64,000 bases of DNA from Halomarina halobia (GTDB lineage: Archaea > Halobacteriota > Halobacteria > Halobacteriales > Haloarculaceae), in contig NZ_CP119992.1 of NCBI RefSeq assembly GCF_029338575.1, positions 1,674,001 to 1,738,000 of the forward strand, given 5' to 3'. The translations under genes were made by a program, and so were the position numbers. Positions within the stretch are counted from its first letter, which is position 1. Each line of letters opens with the position of its first letter. Below the pieces are notes generated by a model, which worked only from the letters and a program-made list of their open reading frames with translations, was not told where the DNA came from and did not search any database. This document shows, piece by piece, positions 33,626 to 42,189 of the stretch.

Positions 33626-33750
33626 TCCTCGCCGTCTCCCCGACCGACCTGATGGTCGTCGGCCTGCTCGCGCTCGGCGCGTTCGGCGTCCCGGGAGTGC
33701 TGGCGCTCGCCTACCTGAAGTGGCGCGCGTCCAGACGCGGGTCGAAGTGA
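33622..33750 (+). CDS. Tiny single-helix membrane protein coupled to nreA
   Basis: A 42-aa protein starting with GTG at 33622 in a GTGA overlap with the nreA stop. It has one hydrophobic helix (DLMVVGLLALGAFGVPGVLALAYL part, residues ~9-33) and a basic tail (KWRASRRGSK), an N-out/C-in membrane miniprotein by the positive-inside rule. No family is recognised. The coupling overlap, the clean membrane-protein composition and the basic end argue it is real. Confidence 0.6.
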   Translation: MILAVSPTDLMVVGLLALGAFGVPGVLALAYLKWRASRRGSK

Positions 33751-33788
33751 CCAGAAAGCTGATACCCGCGACGATCACTCCTCTCGAT

Positions 33789-33989
33789 ATGCCGTCGCTC
33801 CCGCTCTTTCCCGGCGTTCCGGGTGGTCCGGAGCTGTTCATCGTCCTCCTCGTGTTCGTCGTCCCGCTCGCCTTCCTCCTCGTGGGCGGTGCCGCGGTGG
33901 TCGGGTTCCTCCGACGACGCTCCTCCGACGATCGGGTCCGCGAACTCGAGCGGCACGTGGAGGAGTTAGAGCGCGAGAAGCGAGAGTAG
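33789..33989 (+). CDS. Small membrane protein with C-terminal coiled coil
   Basis: A 66-aa protein: a short Pro-rich start (MPSLPLFPGVPGGP), one hydrophobic helix (LFIVLLVFVVPLAFLLVGGAA) and a charged C-terminal helix (RVRELERHVEELEREKRE) able to form a coiled coil. Such haloarchaeal proteins are often called preprotein translocase- or phage-shock-like without proof; I assign no function. The ATG at 33789 follows ACTCCTCTCGAT. It is adjacent to but separated from the tiny nreA-coupled gene by 38 bases. Confidence 0.65.
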   Translation: MPSLPLFPGVPGGPELFIVLLVFVVPLAFLLVGGAAVVGFLRRRSSDDRVRELERHVEELEREKRE

Positions 33990-33995
33990 CCGGCG

Positions 33996-34445
33996 TCAGT
34001 TCGCGCCGTCGAGGTTCGAGAACGCCTCCTCCGCGAGCGCGCCCGTCTCCTCGATCAGCTCCCGCCACTCCTCGGAGTCGGGCGCGACGCCGACGAGCCG
34101 ACCGATCCGCATGATGCTCAGGTGATAGACGTGCTGGACGCCCGGCTCCTCCTCCCAGACGACGACGTTACAGGGGAACAGCCCGCCGGTCTTCAGGCTC
34201 ATGTCGAGCGCGCGATCGGCCATCGCCGGGTTGCACGCGCCGAGGACGTAGTACGGGTCCCGATCGGCGTCCACCTTCTCGTTCAACAGCTCCGAGGGCG
34301 AGAACTCGACGGGGACGCCGAACCCGGCCTCGACGAACGTCTCGCGGACGTGCTCGACGGCCTCCTCGTGGTCCATGCGGAGCGTCGCCTCCTTCTCGCC
34401 GATGTCCTCCGGGTCGAGCGCCGAGGGATCGAACTCGAGACTCAT
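33996..34445 (-). CDS. DUF302 domain protein
   Basis: A 149-aa protein with the DUF302 fold: RMDHEEAVEHVRETFVEAGFGVPVEFSPSE at the start, then YYVLGACNPAMADRAL and a nucleotide- or ligand-like LFPCNVVVWEEEPG. DUF302 proteins are small soluble alpha-beta domains frequently linked to oxidative or metal stress in bacteria, with no defined reaction. The single cysteines in GACNP and FPCNV are the family's conserved ones. The gene converges with the small membrane protein at 33789 and ends seven bases from it. Confidence 0.88.
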   Translation of the reverse strand: MSLEFDPSALDPEDIGEKEATLRMDHEEAVEHVRETFVEAGFGVPVEFSPSELLNEKVDADRDPYYVLGACNPAMADRALDMSLKTGGLFPCNVVVWEEEPGVQHVYHLSIMRIGRLVGVAPDSEEWRELIEETGALAEEAFSNLDGAN

Positions 34446-34486
34446 CGGACATCGGTACGGCCGCCGCCGAAAAAGGTCTTACCAAC

Positions 34487-34822
34487 TCACTGCCCGCCGT
34501 CGCGGTCCGGGCCTCCGTCCCGGTCCCGGTCCGGGGCTCGGTCGCTCGTAGAGACGGGACCGCGCCCGACGACGTCGCGGAGCGTCGCCTCGAGCGCCTC
34601 CTTCTTCGGGAAGTACGTCTCGTCGCTCTCGGCAAGGGCGTCCTCGATCGTCCGCGGCCCGTCGGGGGTTCGGATCTCGACGTTGCCGACGCGGCGGACG
34701 ACCTCGCTCCGCTCGATGCCGTAGTGCAGCCGCGACGTGACGCGAGCGAGCGGCGCACCCTCGACGGATTCGCCCTCCCCGAGTTCGACCAGGGGTCCGG
34801 ACTCCTCTTCCTCGTCAGCCAT
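34487..34822 (-). CDS. DUF5789 family protein
   Basis: A 111-aa small haloarchaeal protein recalled as DUF5789. The conserved core is residues 22-90 (GAPLARVTSRLHYGIERSEVVRRVGNVEIRTPDGPRTIEDAL part, then TYFPKKEALEATLRDVVG). It is flanked by an acidic start (MADEEEESGP) and a disordered Asp/Arg/Gly-rich tail. The function is unknown. It is divergent from the DUF5788 gene with 72 bases between the starts. Confidence 0.82.
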   Translation of the reverse strand: MADEEEESGPLVELGEGESVEGAPLARVTSRLHYGIERSEVVRRVGNVEIRTPDGPRTIEDALAESDETYFPKKEALEATLRDVVGRGPVSTSDRAPDRDRDGGPDRDGGQ

Positions 34823-34894
34823 GTCGGTGGGTGCGACGGCGCGGCCATTACGCCTTTCGTTCGGACTTTTGTGGCCCCGCGCCCAACCGGGGGT

Positions 34895-35329
34895 ATGGAA
34901 GAGTTCGAGCGAAAGCAGCTGCTCGAGCGCATCGACCGCGAGGGCGCGACGGTGGGCGCGAGCATCCCGGAGACGGTCACCGTCCAGGGCGAGGAGGTGA
35001 ACCTCCGGGAGTTCGTCTTCGAGATAAAACGGCGGGATCGCGTTCCGCCGGGCGAGCGCGAGCGCGTCGACCGAGCGAAGCGGAACCTCCGACGCGAGCG
35101 CCTCCAGCGTAGACAGCGCATCGAGCGGGGGGAAGTCGGCTACGAGGAGGGGCGCGCCCTCGCCGAGAGCATCGTCGGCATCGACCGCGCGCTCGAAGCC
35201 CTCCAGAGCCTCGGTCCGGCGAACATCGAGGCCGAGGCCCGCGCGAAGGAGGCGGCGGACCAGAAGCGCTGGATGAGCTTCCTCAAGCAGGTGCTCGGCG
35301 ACGACGGCGGGCGACGGGGGCGGTCGTGA
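34895..35329 (+). CDS. DUF5788 family protein
   Basis: A 144-aa charged, helical protein recalled as DUF5788. Features are ERKQLLERIDREGATVGASIPETV, then FVFEIKRRDRVPPGERERVDRAKRNLRRERLQR part as a long basic helix, and an ESIVGIDRALEALQSLG block. Its last codons overlap the polX start (GTGA), so it is likely translated together with the DNA polymerase and could be a DNA-associated accessory. The function is inferred only from this linkage. The ATG at 34895 is used. A longer frame exists upstream but antisense to DUF5789. Confidence 0.82.
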   Translation: MEEFERKQLLERIDREGATVGASIPETVTVQGEEVNLREFVFEIKRRDRVPPGERERVDRAKRNLRRERLQRRQRIERGEVGYEEGRALAESIVGIDRALEALQSLGPANIEAEARAKEAADQKRWMSFLKQVLGDDGGRRGRS

Positions 35330-37074
35330 GCGTCCGTAACGACGAGCTCGCCGCCCTGTTCGAGGAGTTCGCGAACCTCCTCGAGGCCCAGGACGTCGAG
35401 TACAAGCCGCGGGCCTACCGGCAGGCCGCGGAGAACATCCGCGCGTACCCCGAGTCCGTCGCGGACCTCGCCCGGCGCGGCGGGACGGACGCCGTGATGG
35501 GGGTCAACCGCGTCGGCGACGCCATTGCCTCGAAGGTCGTCGAGTACGTCGAGACGGGTGAGATCGAGGAACTCGAGGAGCTCCGCGCCGCGCTCCCCGT
35601 CGACATGGCGGCGCTGACGAGCGTCGAGGGCGTCGGCCCGAAGACCGTCGGAACGCTCTACGACGAACTCGGTGTGCGGACGCTCGACGACCTCGAGACC
35701 GCCGCCCGCGCCGGCGAGATCAGCGAGGTGCGCGGCTTCGGGGAGAAGACCGAGGAGAACATCCTCGCCAACCTCGACTTCGCCCGCCGATCGCACGAGC
35801 GCAAGCTGCTCGGCCAGGCGCGCCCGCTCGCGGACGACATCCAGCGGCACTTCGCCGGCGTGGCCGCCGTCGAGCGATCCTCGGTGGCCGGGTCGCTCCG
35901 CCGCTGGAAGCCGACCATCGGGGACGTGGACCTGCTGGTCGCGAGCGACGAGCCGGAGGCGGTCGTCGACGCGTTCACCGACTGGGAGGACGCCGACTCG
36001 GTCATCGAGGCGGGGCCGATCAAGGCGTCCGTCCGCTCGAAGGGGATCCGCGTCGACCTCCGGGTCGTCGCCCCCGAGGAGTACGGCGCCGCGCTGCAGC
36101 ACTTCACGGGCAGCCGCGACCACAACATCACCGTGCGGGACCGGGCCATCGAGCGCGGGCTGAAGGTGAACGAGTACGGCGTCTTCGACGTCTCCGACGT
36201 GGACGACCCCGACAGCGGACAGCGGGTGGGCGAGCGCCTCGCCTGCGAGACGGAGGCGGACGTGTACGCCGCGCTGGACCTCCCGCTGATCCCGCCCGAG
36301 ATGCGCGAGGATCGCGGCGAGGTCGAGGCCGCGGCCGAGGGCCGCCTCCCCGACCTGATCGAGGAGGGCGACGTCCGCGGCGAGCTCCACCTGCACACCA
36401 CGTGGTCGGACGGGCGCTACTCGGTGCGCGAGATGGTCGAGGCCGCCGCGGAGCGCGGCTACGACTACGTCAACGTCTCCGATCACGCGACCGGCCCGGG
36501 GATGGTCGGCGGCGTCGGCCTGTCGGACGACGAACTGGAGGAGCAGCTCGCGGAGGTGCGTGAGGTGGGCGACGACGCCGACATCGAGGTGTTCGCGGGC
36601 GTCGAGGCGAACGTCGGCGAGGACGGAAGCGTCTCCGTGGGCGACGACCTGCTCGCCGAACTCGACTGCGTGATCGCCTCCCCGCACAGCGCGCTCGACG
36701 GGGACGGCACGGACCGCCTGATCCGCGCCGCGGAGCACCCCGAGGTCAACGTCATCGGACACCCCACGGGCCGGATGCTGAACCAGCGCTCGGGGCTCGA
36801 CCTCGACGTGCCGCGGCTCGCGGCGGCCGCCGCGGAGGCGAACACCGCCCTGGAGATCAACTCCAGCCCGAACCGCCTCGACCTCTCGGGCGGCGCGGTG
36901 AAGCTCGCCGTCGAGCGGGGCGCGACCGTCGTCGTCAACACCGACGCGCACAGCCCGTCGAACTACGACCTCGTGCGCTACGGGGTGCACACCGCCCGGC
37001 GCGGCTGGGCGGCGGCCGACGACGTGTTGAACACCTGGGAGACCGACGACGTGCGAGCGTTCCTCGGGCGCTGA
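35326..37074 (+). CDS. polX: DNA polymerase/3'-5' exonuclease PolX
   Basis: A 582-aa family X polymerase with PHP domain. Order: N-terminal 8-kDa HhH domain (RNDELAALFEEFANLLE), helix-hairpin-helix motifs around 40-140 (LTSVEGVGPKTVGTLY), the polymerase palm with GDVDLLVA near residue 200 and RVDLRVV, and the PHP exonuclease from about residue 350 (ELHLHTTWSDGRYSV, SDHATG, VIGHPTGRML, NTDAHSPSNYDLVRYGV). It fills short gaps during base excision repair. The GTG start at 35326 overlaps the DUF5788 stop. An RNase of the Mut7-C family follows 9 bases later, suggesting a small repair operon. Confidence 0.95.
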   Translation: MSVRNDELAALFEEFANLLEAQDVEYKPRAYRQAAENIRAYPESVADLARRGGTDAVMGVNRVGDAIASKVVEYVETGEIEELEELRAALPVDMAALTSVEGVGPKTVGTLYDELGVRTLDDLETAARAGEISEVRGFGEKTEENILANLDFARRSHERKLLGQARPLADDIQRHFAGVAAVERSSVAGSLRRWKPTIGDVDLLVASDEPEAVVDAFTDWEDADSVIEAGPIKASVRSKGIRVDLRVVAPEEYGAALQHFTGSRDHNITVRDRAIERGLKVNEYGVFDVSDVDDPDSGQRVGERLACETEADVYAALDLPLIPPEMREDRGEVEAAAEGRLPDLIEEGDVRGELHLHTTWSDGRYSVREMVEAAAERGYDYVNVSDHATGPGMVGGVGLSDDELEEQLAEVREVGDDADIEVFAGVEANVGEDGSVSVGDDLLAELDCVIASPHSALDGDGTDRLIRAAEHPEVNVIGHPTGRMLNQRSGLDLDVPRLAAAAAEANTALEINSSPNRLDLSGGAVKLAVERGATVVVNTDAHSPSNYDLVRYGVHTARRGWAAADDVLNTWETDDVRAFLGR

Positions 37075-37083
37075 GCGACGACC

Positions 37084-37527
37084 GTGCGCCTCCTGCTCGA
37101 CGCGATGTGCGGCGGGGTGGTGAGCTACCTGCGGATGTGCGGCCACGACGCGGCCTACGCGCTGGATCGGGGGGTCGAGGCCGACCGCGACCTCCTCGCG
37201 CTCGCCCGCGATGAGGGTCGGACGCTCGTCACGCGGGACGTGCGACTCGCGGACCGCGCCGACGACGCGATCCTCCTCGAATCGCGTGACGTTCGCGAAC
37301 AGCTCGCCGAGCTCCTCACGGCGGGCGTCCCGCTCGCACTCGACGAGCGTCCCTCGGTCTGCGGGCGCTGCAACGGCCCCCTCGAACGGGTTCCGGAGGG
37401 CGCGCCGACCCCGGAGTACGCCCCCGACCCGGACGGGGAGGCGGTGTGGCGCTGCCGGGAGTGCGGGCAGTGCTTCTGGCGGGGGAGCCACTGGGACGAC
37501 GTGCGCGCGACGCTGGAGGAACTGTGA
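37084..37527 (+). CDS. Mut7-C RNase domain protein
   Basis: A 147-aa protein with a PIN-like nuclease domain followed by a zinc ribbon. RLLLDAMCGGVVSYLRMCGHDAAYA has the first Asp; ARDEGRTLVTRDVRLADRA holds the others. The C-terminus has cysteines in CGRCNGPLE and CRECGQCFWRGSHWDDV. The family is named after the C-terminus of Mut7. Its target RNA is unknown. It starts with GTG 37084, nine bases after polX, same strand, likely the same transcript. Confidence 0.9.
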   Translation: MRLLLDAMCGGVVSYLRMCGHDAAYALDRGVEADRDLLALARDEGRTLVTRDVRLADRADDAILLESRDVREQLAELLTAGVPLALDERPSVCGRCNGPLERVPEGAPTPEYAPDPDGEAVWRCRECGQCFWRGSHWDDVRATLEEL

Positions 37528-37563
37528 GTGAGAGGATCGGGGGAGTAGTAGGGACGGCGGTCC

Positions 37564-38454
37564 TCAGCCGTTGCGCTCCCACTGCGGGCAGGGATCCATG
37601 TCGTCCATCACCTCGCGGTGGTAGTCGCAGTAGGGTCGCAGTTCGCCGCCGCTGCGGACGTACTTGAAGTGCGCACAGCTCCCGCAGTAGGTGTCGGGAA
37701 CGCCGTGACCCTCCGAACCTGCCCCCGTCCCCGCGTCGGCGTCGAGCAGGACGGCGTCGTCCCGCCCGTCGGAGGAGGGGGAGGACGACCGCTGCGCGCT
37801 CGCGCCGCCGTCGCTCAGCGGGGCGTCGGCCGTACGCGCGTCCGCCGGCGCGCTCGCCGGCGCGTTCGTCTGCGTCTCCACCTCGCCGTCGGGGACGGCT
37901 CCGAGCAGGCCGACGCCGCCGAGTCCGCCAAGCCGGGAGCGGTCGACCTCGACGACGCGCGTCTCGCCCTCCTGGGTGATCTCGAGCTTGACGGTGCCGC
38001 CGGGGTCGTTGCGCGTCTTGAAGTTCGCGACGCCGGTGAACAGACACCAGAACGTGACGATCGCGCCGAAGAAGTAGATCGCGACGACGGGGAGGGCGTA
38101 GTTCGGCGTGTCGTTGACCCAGCTGTCGGGGTAGACGAGGTAGAACAGGCCGACGCCGCAGAGCGCGACCGCCGCGCCGACGACCGCCGCGAGCCTGACC
38201 CGACGGCCCGCCGGGAGCACCGAGAAGATCCCGAGGAACACCGCCGGGAGCCCGACGCCCGCGAGGACGCCCGCGACCTCCCGCTGCTGCCACCACGTCA
38301 TGCCGAACAGCCCCGCCCGCGGGTCGGCCGTCGCGAACACGATCCCGCCCAGCACGAACGCCACGCCCGCGAGGAACAGGAGGACGCCGAGGTACAGCCG
38401 TCGGAGGTTGGTCCCGCCGCTGCCCCCCTCGTAGACCTCCGTGAGGCTGGTCAT
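37564..38454 (-). CDS. Membrane protein with C-terminal cysteine motif (DUF7139-like)
   Basis: A 296-aa protein. Residues about 20-175 contain four hydrophobic helices (LYLGVLLFLAGVAFVLGGIVF, EVAGVLAGVGLPAVFLGIFSV, VRLAAVVGAAVALCGVGLFYLV, YALPVVAIYFFGAIVTFWCLF). A short beta domain (TVKLEITQEGETRVVEVDRS) follows, then a Ser/Ala/Asp-rich linker and a conserved end with CGSCAHFKY, YCDYH and CPQW, likely a metal or disulfide site. Recalled as DUF7139, with no known function. The ATG at 38454 is used; the ATG 9 codons earlier is less well supported. Confidence 0.8.
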   Translation of the reverse strand: MTSLTEVYEGGSGGTNLRRLYLGVLLFLAGVAFVLGGIVFATADPRAGLFGMTWWQQREVAGVLAGVGLPAVFLGIFSVLPAGRRVRLAAVVGAAVALCGVGLFYLVYPDSWVNDTPNYALPVVAIYFFGAIVTFWCLFTGVANFKTRNDPGGTVKLEITQEGETRVVEVDRSRLGGLGGVGLLGAVPDGEVETQTNAPASAPADARTADAPLSDGGASAQRSSSPSSDGRDDAVLLDADAGTGAGSEGHGVPDTYCGSCAHFKYVRSGGELRPYCDYHREVMDDMDPCPQWERNG

Positions 38455-38540
38455 GGCGTCGGATTCTCGCGCGTCGTACAAAACTCTGCGTCAGACGTAC
38501 GTCTGACGCACGGGTCGCCCTGTGGCCGCCGAGCGAGGCG

Positions 38541-39374
38541 CTACGCCGCCCACTCCACGCCGAAGTAGCCGCTCACGACGAACTCGAGCGCGTTCACGAG
38601 GTAGTGGGCGACGACGACCGCGAGCAGGCTGTTCGTGAGGACGAAGACGGCGGCGAGCACGAAGCCGAGCACCCCCGTCACGAGGATCCCGGCGCGCCCC
38701 TGCGCGCCGTGGCCGAGCGCGAACGCGACCGAGGAGAGGGCGGCGAGGAGCCAGGGCGAGACGCCGAATCCCGTCGAGAACGCCCCCACGAGCGCCGCCC
38801 GGAACAGCACCTCCTCGAACCCGGCGATGATCGGGAGGACGCCGACGAGCAGCAGCCCCCACCCGCCGGGCGAGTCGGGGGTGAGGAGGTCGCGGAGCGT
38901 CTCGTCGGCGTCGAAGCCGAGCGCCGACGCGCCCGCCGCCCCCAGCGCGTTCGCGAGGTAGAGCGCGACACCGACGCCGACGCCGACCGCGAGCGCCGGG
39001 AGGCCGGTGCTCAGGGGGGCCGAGAGGTCGACGCCGAGGGCGGCGAGCGGCACGCGCGTGTACCACGCGCCGGCGACGAGCGCGAGGCCGAACAGCCCCT
39101 GCGAGAGCGCGACGTTGACGAGGAGCGCGCCGGTGCCGATCGAATCGAGGTCGGTGCGGGAGGCCGCCCGCGACAGCACGCCGCCGTCGGGGAGGGACGC
39201 GGCGGCCCCGCGACCGCGAGTCGGCGGGTCGAACTCGGCGAGCGCGACGGACCCCGCGGAGCCGTCGGCGCGGCGCGGCGGCGCGCGGACCGTCCCCTGG
39301 GAGAGTCGCGCCAGCGCGAGAAGCGAGAGGAGGACGACGACCGTCAGGCCGACGAACGCCGCCCAGTCGGTCAC
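38541..39374 (-). CDS. CPBP family intramembrane metalloprotease
   Basis: A 277-aa membrane protein of the CPBP (Abi/CAAX-protease-like) family. Motif 1 is GFEEVLFRAALVGAF, with the catalytic EE and R, and motif 2 is SSVAFALGHGAQGRAG with the metal-binding His. About eight hydrophobic segments are seen. The family includes Ste24-unrelated CAAX proteases and bacteriocin-immunity factors, and the substrate here is unknown. The start lies only 3 bases after the lonB stop on the same strand, so it is probably co-transcribed with the membrane protease LonB. Confidence 0.9.
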   Translation of the reverse strand: MTDWAAFVGLTVVVLLSLLALARLSQGTVRAPPRRADGSAGSVALAEFDPPTRGRGAAASLPDGGVLSRAASRTDLDSIGTGALLVNVALSQGLFGLALVAGAWYTRVPLAALGVDLSAPLSTGLPALAVGVGVGVALYLANALGAAGASALGFDADETLRDLLTPDSPGGWGLLLVGVLPIIAGFEEVLFRAALVGAFSTGFGVSPWLLAALSSVAFALGHGAQGRAGILVTGVLGFVLAAVFVLTNSLLAVVVAHYLVNALEFVVSGYFGVEWAA

Positions 39375-39377
39375 GGA

Positions 39378-41396
39378 TTACTGGGGGCTCGGGCTGCCGC
39401 CGTGGCCGACCTGTCGGTCGAGTGCCTGCCCGGTGATGTTCTTCAGCCGGTCGACCAGCGAGTCCTTCTCCGGTTCGCCCACGAGGGCGACCTCGAGCAC
39501 CTCGCTGATGTGCCGGACCGGGATGATCTCGATCTGGTCCTTGTACTCGTCCTCGATCATCACGTCCTGCTCGTTGGCGGCGGGGATGATGACCGTCTCC
39601 AGGCCGGCCTTCGCGGCCGCCTCGATCTTGTGCGTGACGCCGCCGACCGGGAGCACGTCACCGCGGACCGAGAGCGACCCGGTCATGGCGATGCTCTGGT
39701 CGATCGGGATGTTCTCGAGCGCGCTGATGACCGCCGTGGCCATCGTCACCGACGCGGAGTCGCCCTCGACGCCCTCGTAGGACTGGACGTACTGGATGTG
39801 GATGTCCTGCTGGGAGATGTCCTCGTCGGAGAACTTCTTGATGATCGCCGAGACGTTCTGGACGGCCTCCTGTGCGATGTCCTGCAGGTTACCCGTGGCG
39901 ATGACCTCGCCCGGCCCCTGCGAGGGGGCGACCTCGGCCATGACGGGCATGACGATGCCGGAGTCCTCGCCCATGACGGCGAGCCCGTTGACGCGGCCGA
40001 CGACCTCGCCCTGCGAGACGTTGAGCTCGTAGTCCTTGCGCTTCTCGATGTAGTCGTCCGCGAGCTGCTGCTCGATGGAGCGGCTGCGGCGCTTGGCGCG
40101 CAGCACGTGCTCCCGGGTGGTGAACTCCGCCTCCTCGGCGCGGGCGATGTCGCCCGCGACGCGGACCAGCCCGCCGAGGTTGCGCAGTTCGAGCGTCAGG
40201 TGACCCTTGCGGCCCGACCGGCGCTGGGCCTCGAGGATGACCTCCTCGACCGCCTCGCGGGTGAAGTGCGGCAGGCGGCCGTCCTTGTCGACCTCCTGGG
40301 CGACGAAGCGCGCGTACTTGCGGCGCATCTCGGGCTCGTCGCGGATGGTGTCGTCCATGTACACCTCGTACCCGTACCCCTTGATGCGCGATCGGAGCGC
40401 GGGGTGCATGTTCTCCATGGCGTCGAGGTTCCCGGCCGCGACCATGACGAAGTCCGTCGGGACCGGTTCGGTCTGGACCATCGCGCCCGAGGAGCGCTCG
40501 GACTGGCCGGTGATGGAGAACTCGCCCTCCTGGATGGCCGTCATCAGCTTCTGCTGGCTGCGGATGTCGAGCGTGTTGATCTCGTCGATGAACAGGACGC
40601 CCTTGTTGGCCTTGTGGATGGCGCCGGCCTCGACGCGGTCGTGGCTCGGCGTCTCCATGCCGCCCGACTGGAACGGGTCGTGGCGGACGTCGCCGAGCAG
40701 CGCCCCGGCGTGCGCACCCGTCGCGTCCTCGAAGGGCGCGGTCTGCTGGTCAGCGGTGTTGACGAGCAGGTTCGGGATCATCGCGTCGCTGCCGCGCGAG
40801 GAGTAGCGGAACGCGAGGTAGATGACGCCCGCCGCGAGGATGCCGAGGAGGACGGCCCCCTCGATGAGGAGCGCGTAGCCGATGACGATCGCGATGATGA
40901 TCCACATGAGGAAGCTGCGCATCTGGTTGCGCTTTCTCGCCTCCTCCTTGTGCGCCTCGACGATCTGTTCGCCCTTTCCGGCGGGAACCGTGCGGATCTT
41001 CGGCTCGTTCCCGTCGTCGGGGTTGTGGTAGACGAGGACGTCCTGTAGCTCCTCGCGGGGGAGGAGCTGGCTCATCGCCTTGGCGAGCATGGACTTGCCC
41101 GTCCCCGGCGACCCGATCATCATCACGTGACGGCGCTGCTTGGCCGCCTTCAGGACGATGTCCCGGGCCCGGTCCTGCCCGATGACCTGGTCGACCAGGC
41201 GGTCGGGCACTTCGATGTCTGCCGTGCTCTCTATCCTGAGCCCCCCAAGTAAGTCGTCGGTCGACGACTCGTCTATCTCCATGTCGTCGACGACCGCCCT
41301 CCCCAGGTCGGACTCGGACTGGTCCTCCGGCTCGACCGGCACCTCGCCGGACCCCTCTTCCACCGGAGAGACCTCGTCTGCGTTGTTATTGCTCAT
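39378..41396 (-). CDS. lonB: Membrane-anchored ATP-dependent protease LonB
   Basis: A 672-aa archaeal LonB. The acidic N-terminus is followed by a Walker A GSPGTGKS at 95-102. Two adjacent membrane helices inserted in the ATPase (SFLMWIIIAIVIGYALL, AVLLGILAAGVIYLAF) anchor it to the membrane. Walker B is LFIDEIN. The protease domain has the Ser in GDSASVTMA and the Lys in THKIEAAAKAG. LonB degrades membrane and regulatory proteins, e.g. phytoene synthase in Haloferax, and is essential there. The ATG at 41396 is supported by the typical MSNNN-acidic start. An AGTATATC box about 50 bases upstream suggests a short 5' leader. Confidence 0.95.
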   Translation of the reverse strand: MSNNNADEVSPVEEGSGEVPVEPEDQSESDLGRAVVDDMEIDESSTDDLLGGLRIESTADIEVPDRLVDQVIGQDRARDIVLKAAKQRRHVMMIGSPGTGKSMLAKAMSQLLPREELQDVLVYHNPDDGNEPKIRTVPAGKGEQIVEAHKEEARKRNQMRSFLMWIIIAIVIGYALLIEGAVLLGILAAGVIYLAFRYSSRGSDAMIPNLLVNTADQQTAPFEDATGAHAGALLGDVRHDPFQSGGMETPSHDRVEAGAIHKANKGVLFIDEINTLDIRSQQKLMTAIQEGEFSITGQSERSSGAMVQTEPVPTDFVMVAAGNLDAMENMHPALRSRIKGYGYEVYMDDTIRDEPEMRRKYARFVAQEVDKDGRLPHFTREAVEEVILEAQRRSGRKGHLTLELRNLGGLVRVAGDIARAEEAEFTTREHVLRAKRRSRSIEQQLADDYIEKRKDYELNVSQGEVVGRVNGLAVMGEDSGIVMPVMAEVAPSQGPGEVIATGNLQDIAQEAVQNVSAIIKKFSDEDISQQDIHIQYVQSYEGVEGDSASVTMATAVISALENIPIDQSIAMTGSLSVRGDVLPVGGVTHKIEAAAKAGLETVIIPAANEQDVMIEDEYKDQIEIIPVRHISEVLEVALVGEPEKDSLVDRLKNITGQALDRQVGHGGSPSPQ

Positions 41397-41622
41397 AGAA
41401 CCGTTGCTGTCAACCGATACTGAAGGGACCTCTACTGATATACTTTCTCCCCTCGTCCGAGCACAGACGGCGTCGAGACCCGCCGAGAGGGGTGAATTCG
41501 CCGGGTGATGGGGGGTTCGACGATCGGATCGCGGCGTTCGCCGCCGCGACCGACGCCCCGCCCTCGCCGACGCGGCGGAGCCATTCACCACTATTTATTA
41601 AACGCCCTGTCGAGGATTCACC
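41397..41622. promoter_or_regulatory. Divergent lonB / nadM promoter region
   Basis: TTTATTAA at 41594-41601 lies 21 bases before the nadM ATG (leaderless). On the other strand AGTATATCAG at about 41440-41450 is the best TATA candidate for lonB, about 45-55 bases before its ATG. No clear operator was seen between them. Confidence 0.5.
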
Positions 41623-42180
41623 ATGAGTCGGGGGTTCTACATCGGGCGGTTCCAGCCGTACCACGCGGGCCACCACGCGATGGTCGAGCGGATCGCCGAG
41701 GACGTCGAGGAACTGGTCCTCGGGATCGGGAGCGCGGACCAGTCCCACACCGTCCACGACCCGTTCACCGCCGGGGAGCGCATCATGATGATCACCAAGG
41801 CCGTGAGCGCGGCCGACCTCGACATCATCACCTACGCGGTCCCCATCGAGGACCTGAACCGCAACGCCGTGTGGGTGAGCCACGTCCAGAGCATGTGCCC
41901 GGAGTTCGACGTCGCCTACTCGAACAACCCGCTCGTCGTCCGCCTGTTCGAGGAGTCGGGCATCGAGGTCCACTCCTCGCCGATGTTCCGCCGCGAGGTG
42001 CTCGAGGGCTCCGAGGTCAGAGAGCGCATGATGAACGGCGACGACTGGCGCAGCCTGGTCCCCGACGCGGCCGCCGCCGTCGTCGACGAGATCGACGGCG
42101 TCGGCCGACTCCGACAGGTCGGCAGTAGCGACAGCAACGGTAACGGCCACGAGGGGTACGCCGAGGACCCGAGCGACTGA
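41623..42180 (+). CDS. nadM: Nicotinamide-nucleotide adenylyltransferase
   Basis: A 185-aa archaeal NMNAT. GRFQPYHAGHH at 8-18 is the nucleotidyltransferase HxGH-type motif, and the end part SSPMFRREVLEGSEVRERMMNG matches the ISGTxIR-equivalent ATP-binding region. It joins NMN and ATP to give NAD+. The family is ~170 aa, so the last ~15 residues (GNGNGHEGYAEDPSD-like, Gly/Asn/Asp-rich) are a loose halophilic tail. It is followed 9 bases later by the SAM hydrolase gene, suggesting one transcript of nucleoside metabolism. Confidence 0.94.
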   Translation: MSRGFYIGRFQPYHAGHHAMVERIAEDVEELVLGIGSADQSHTVHDPFTAGERIMMITKAVSAADLDIITYAVPIEDLNRNAVWVSHVQSMCPEFDVAYSNNPLVVRLFEESGIEVHSSPMFRREVLEGSEVRERMMNGDDWRSLVPDAAAAVVDEIDGVGRLRQVGSSDSNGNGHEGYAEDPSD

Positions 42181-42189
42181 GGACGACCG

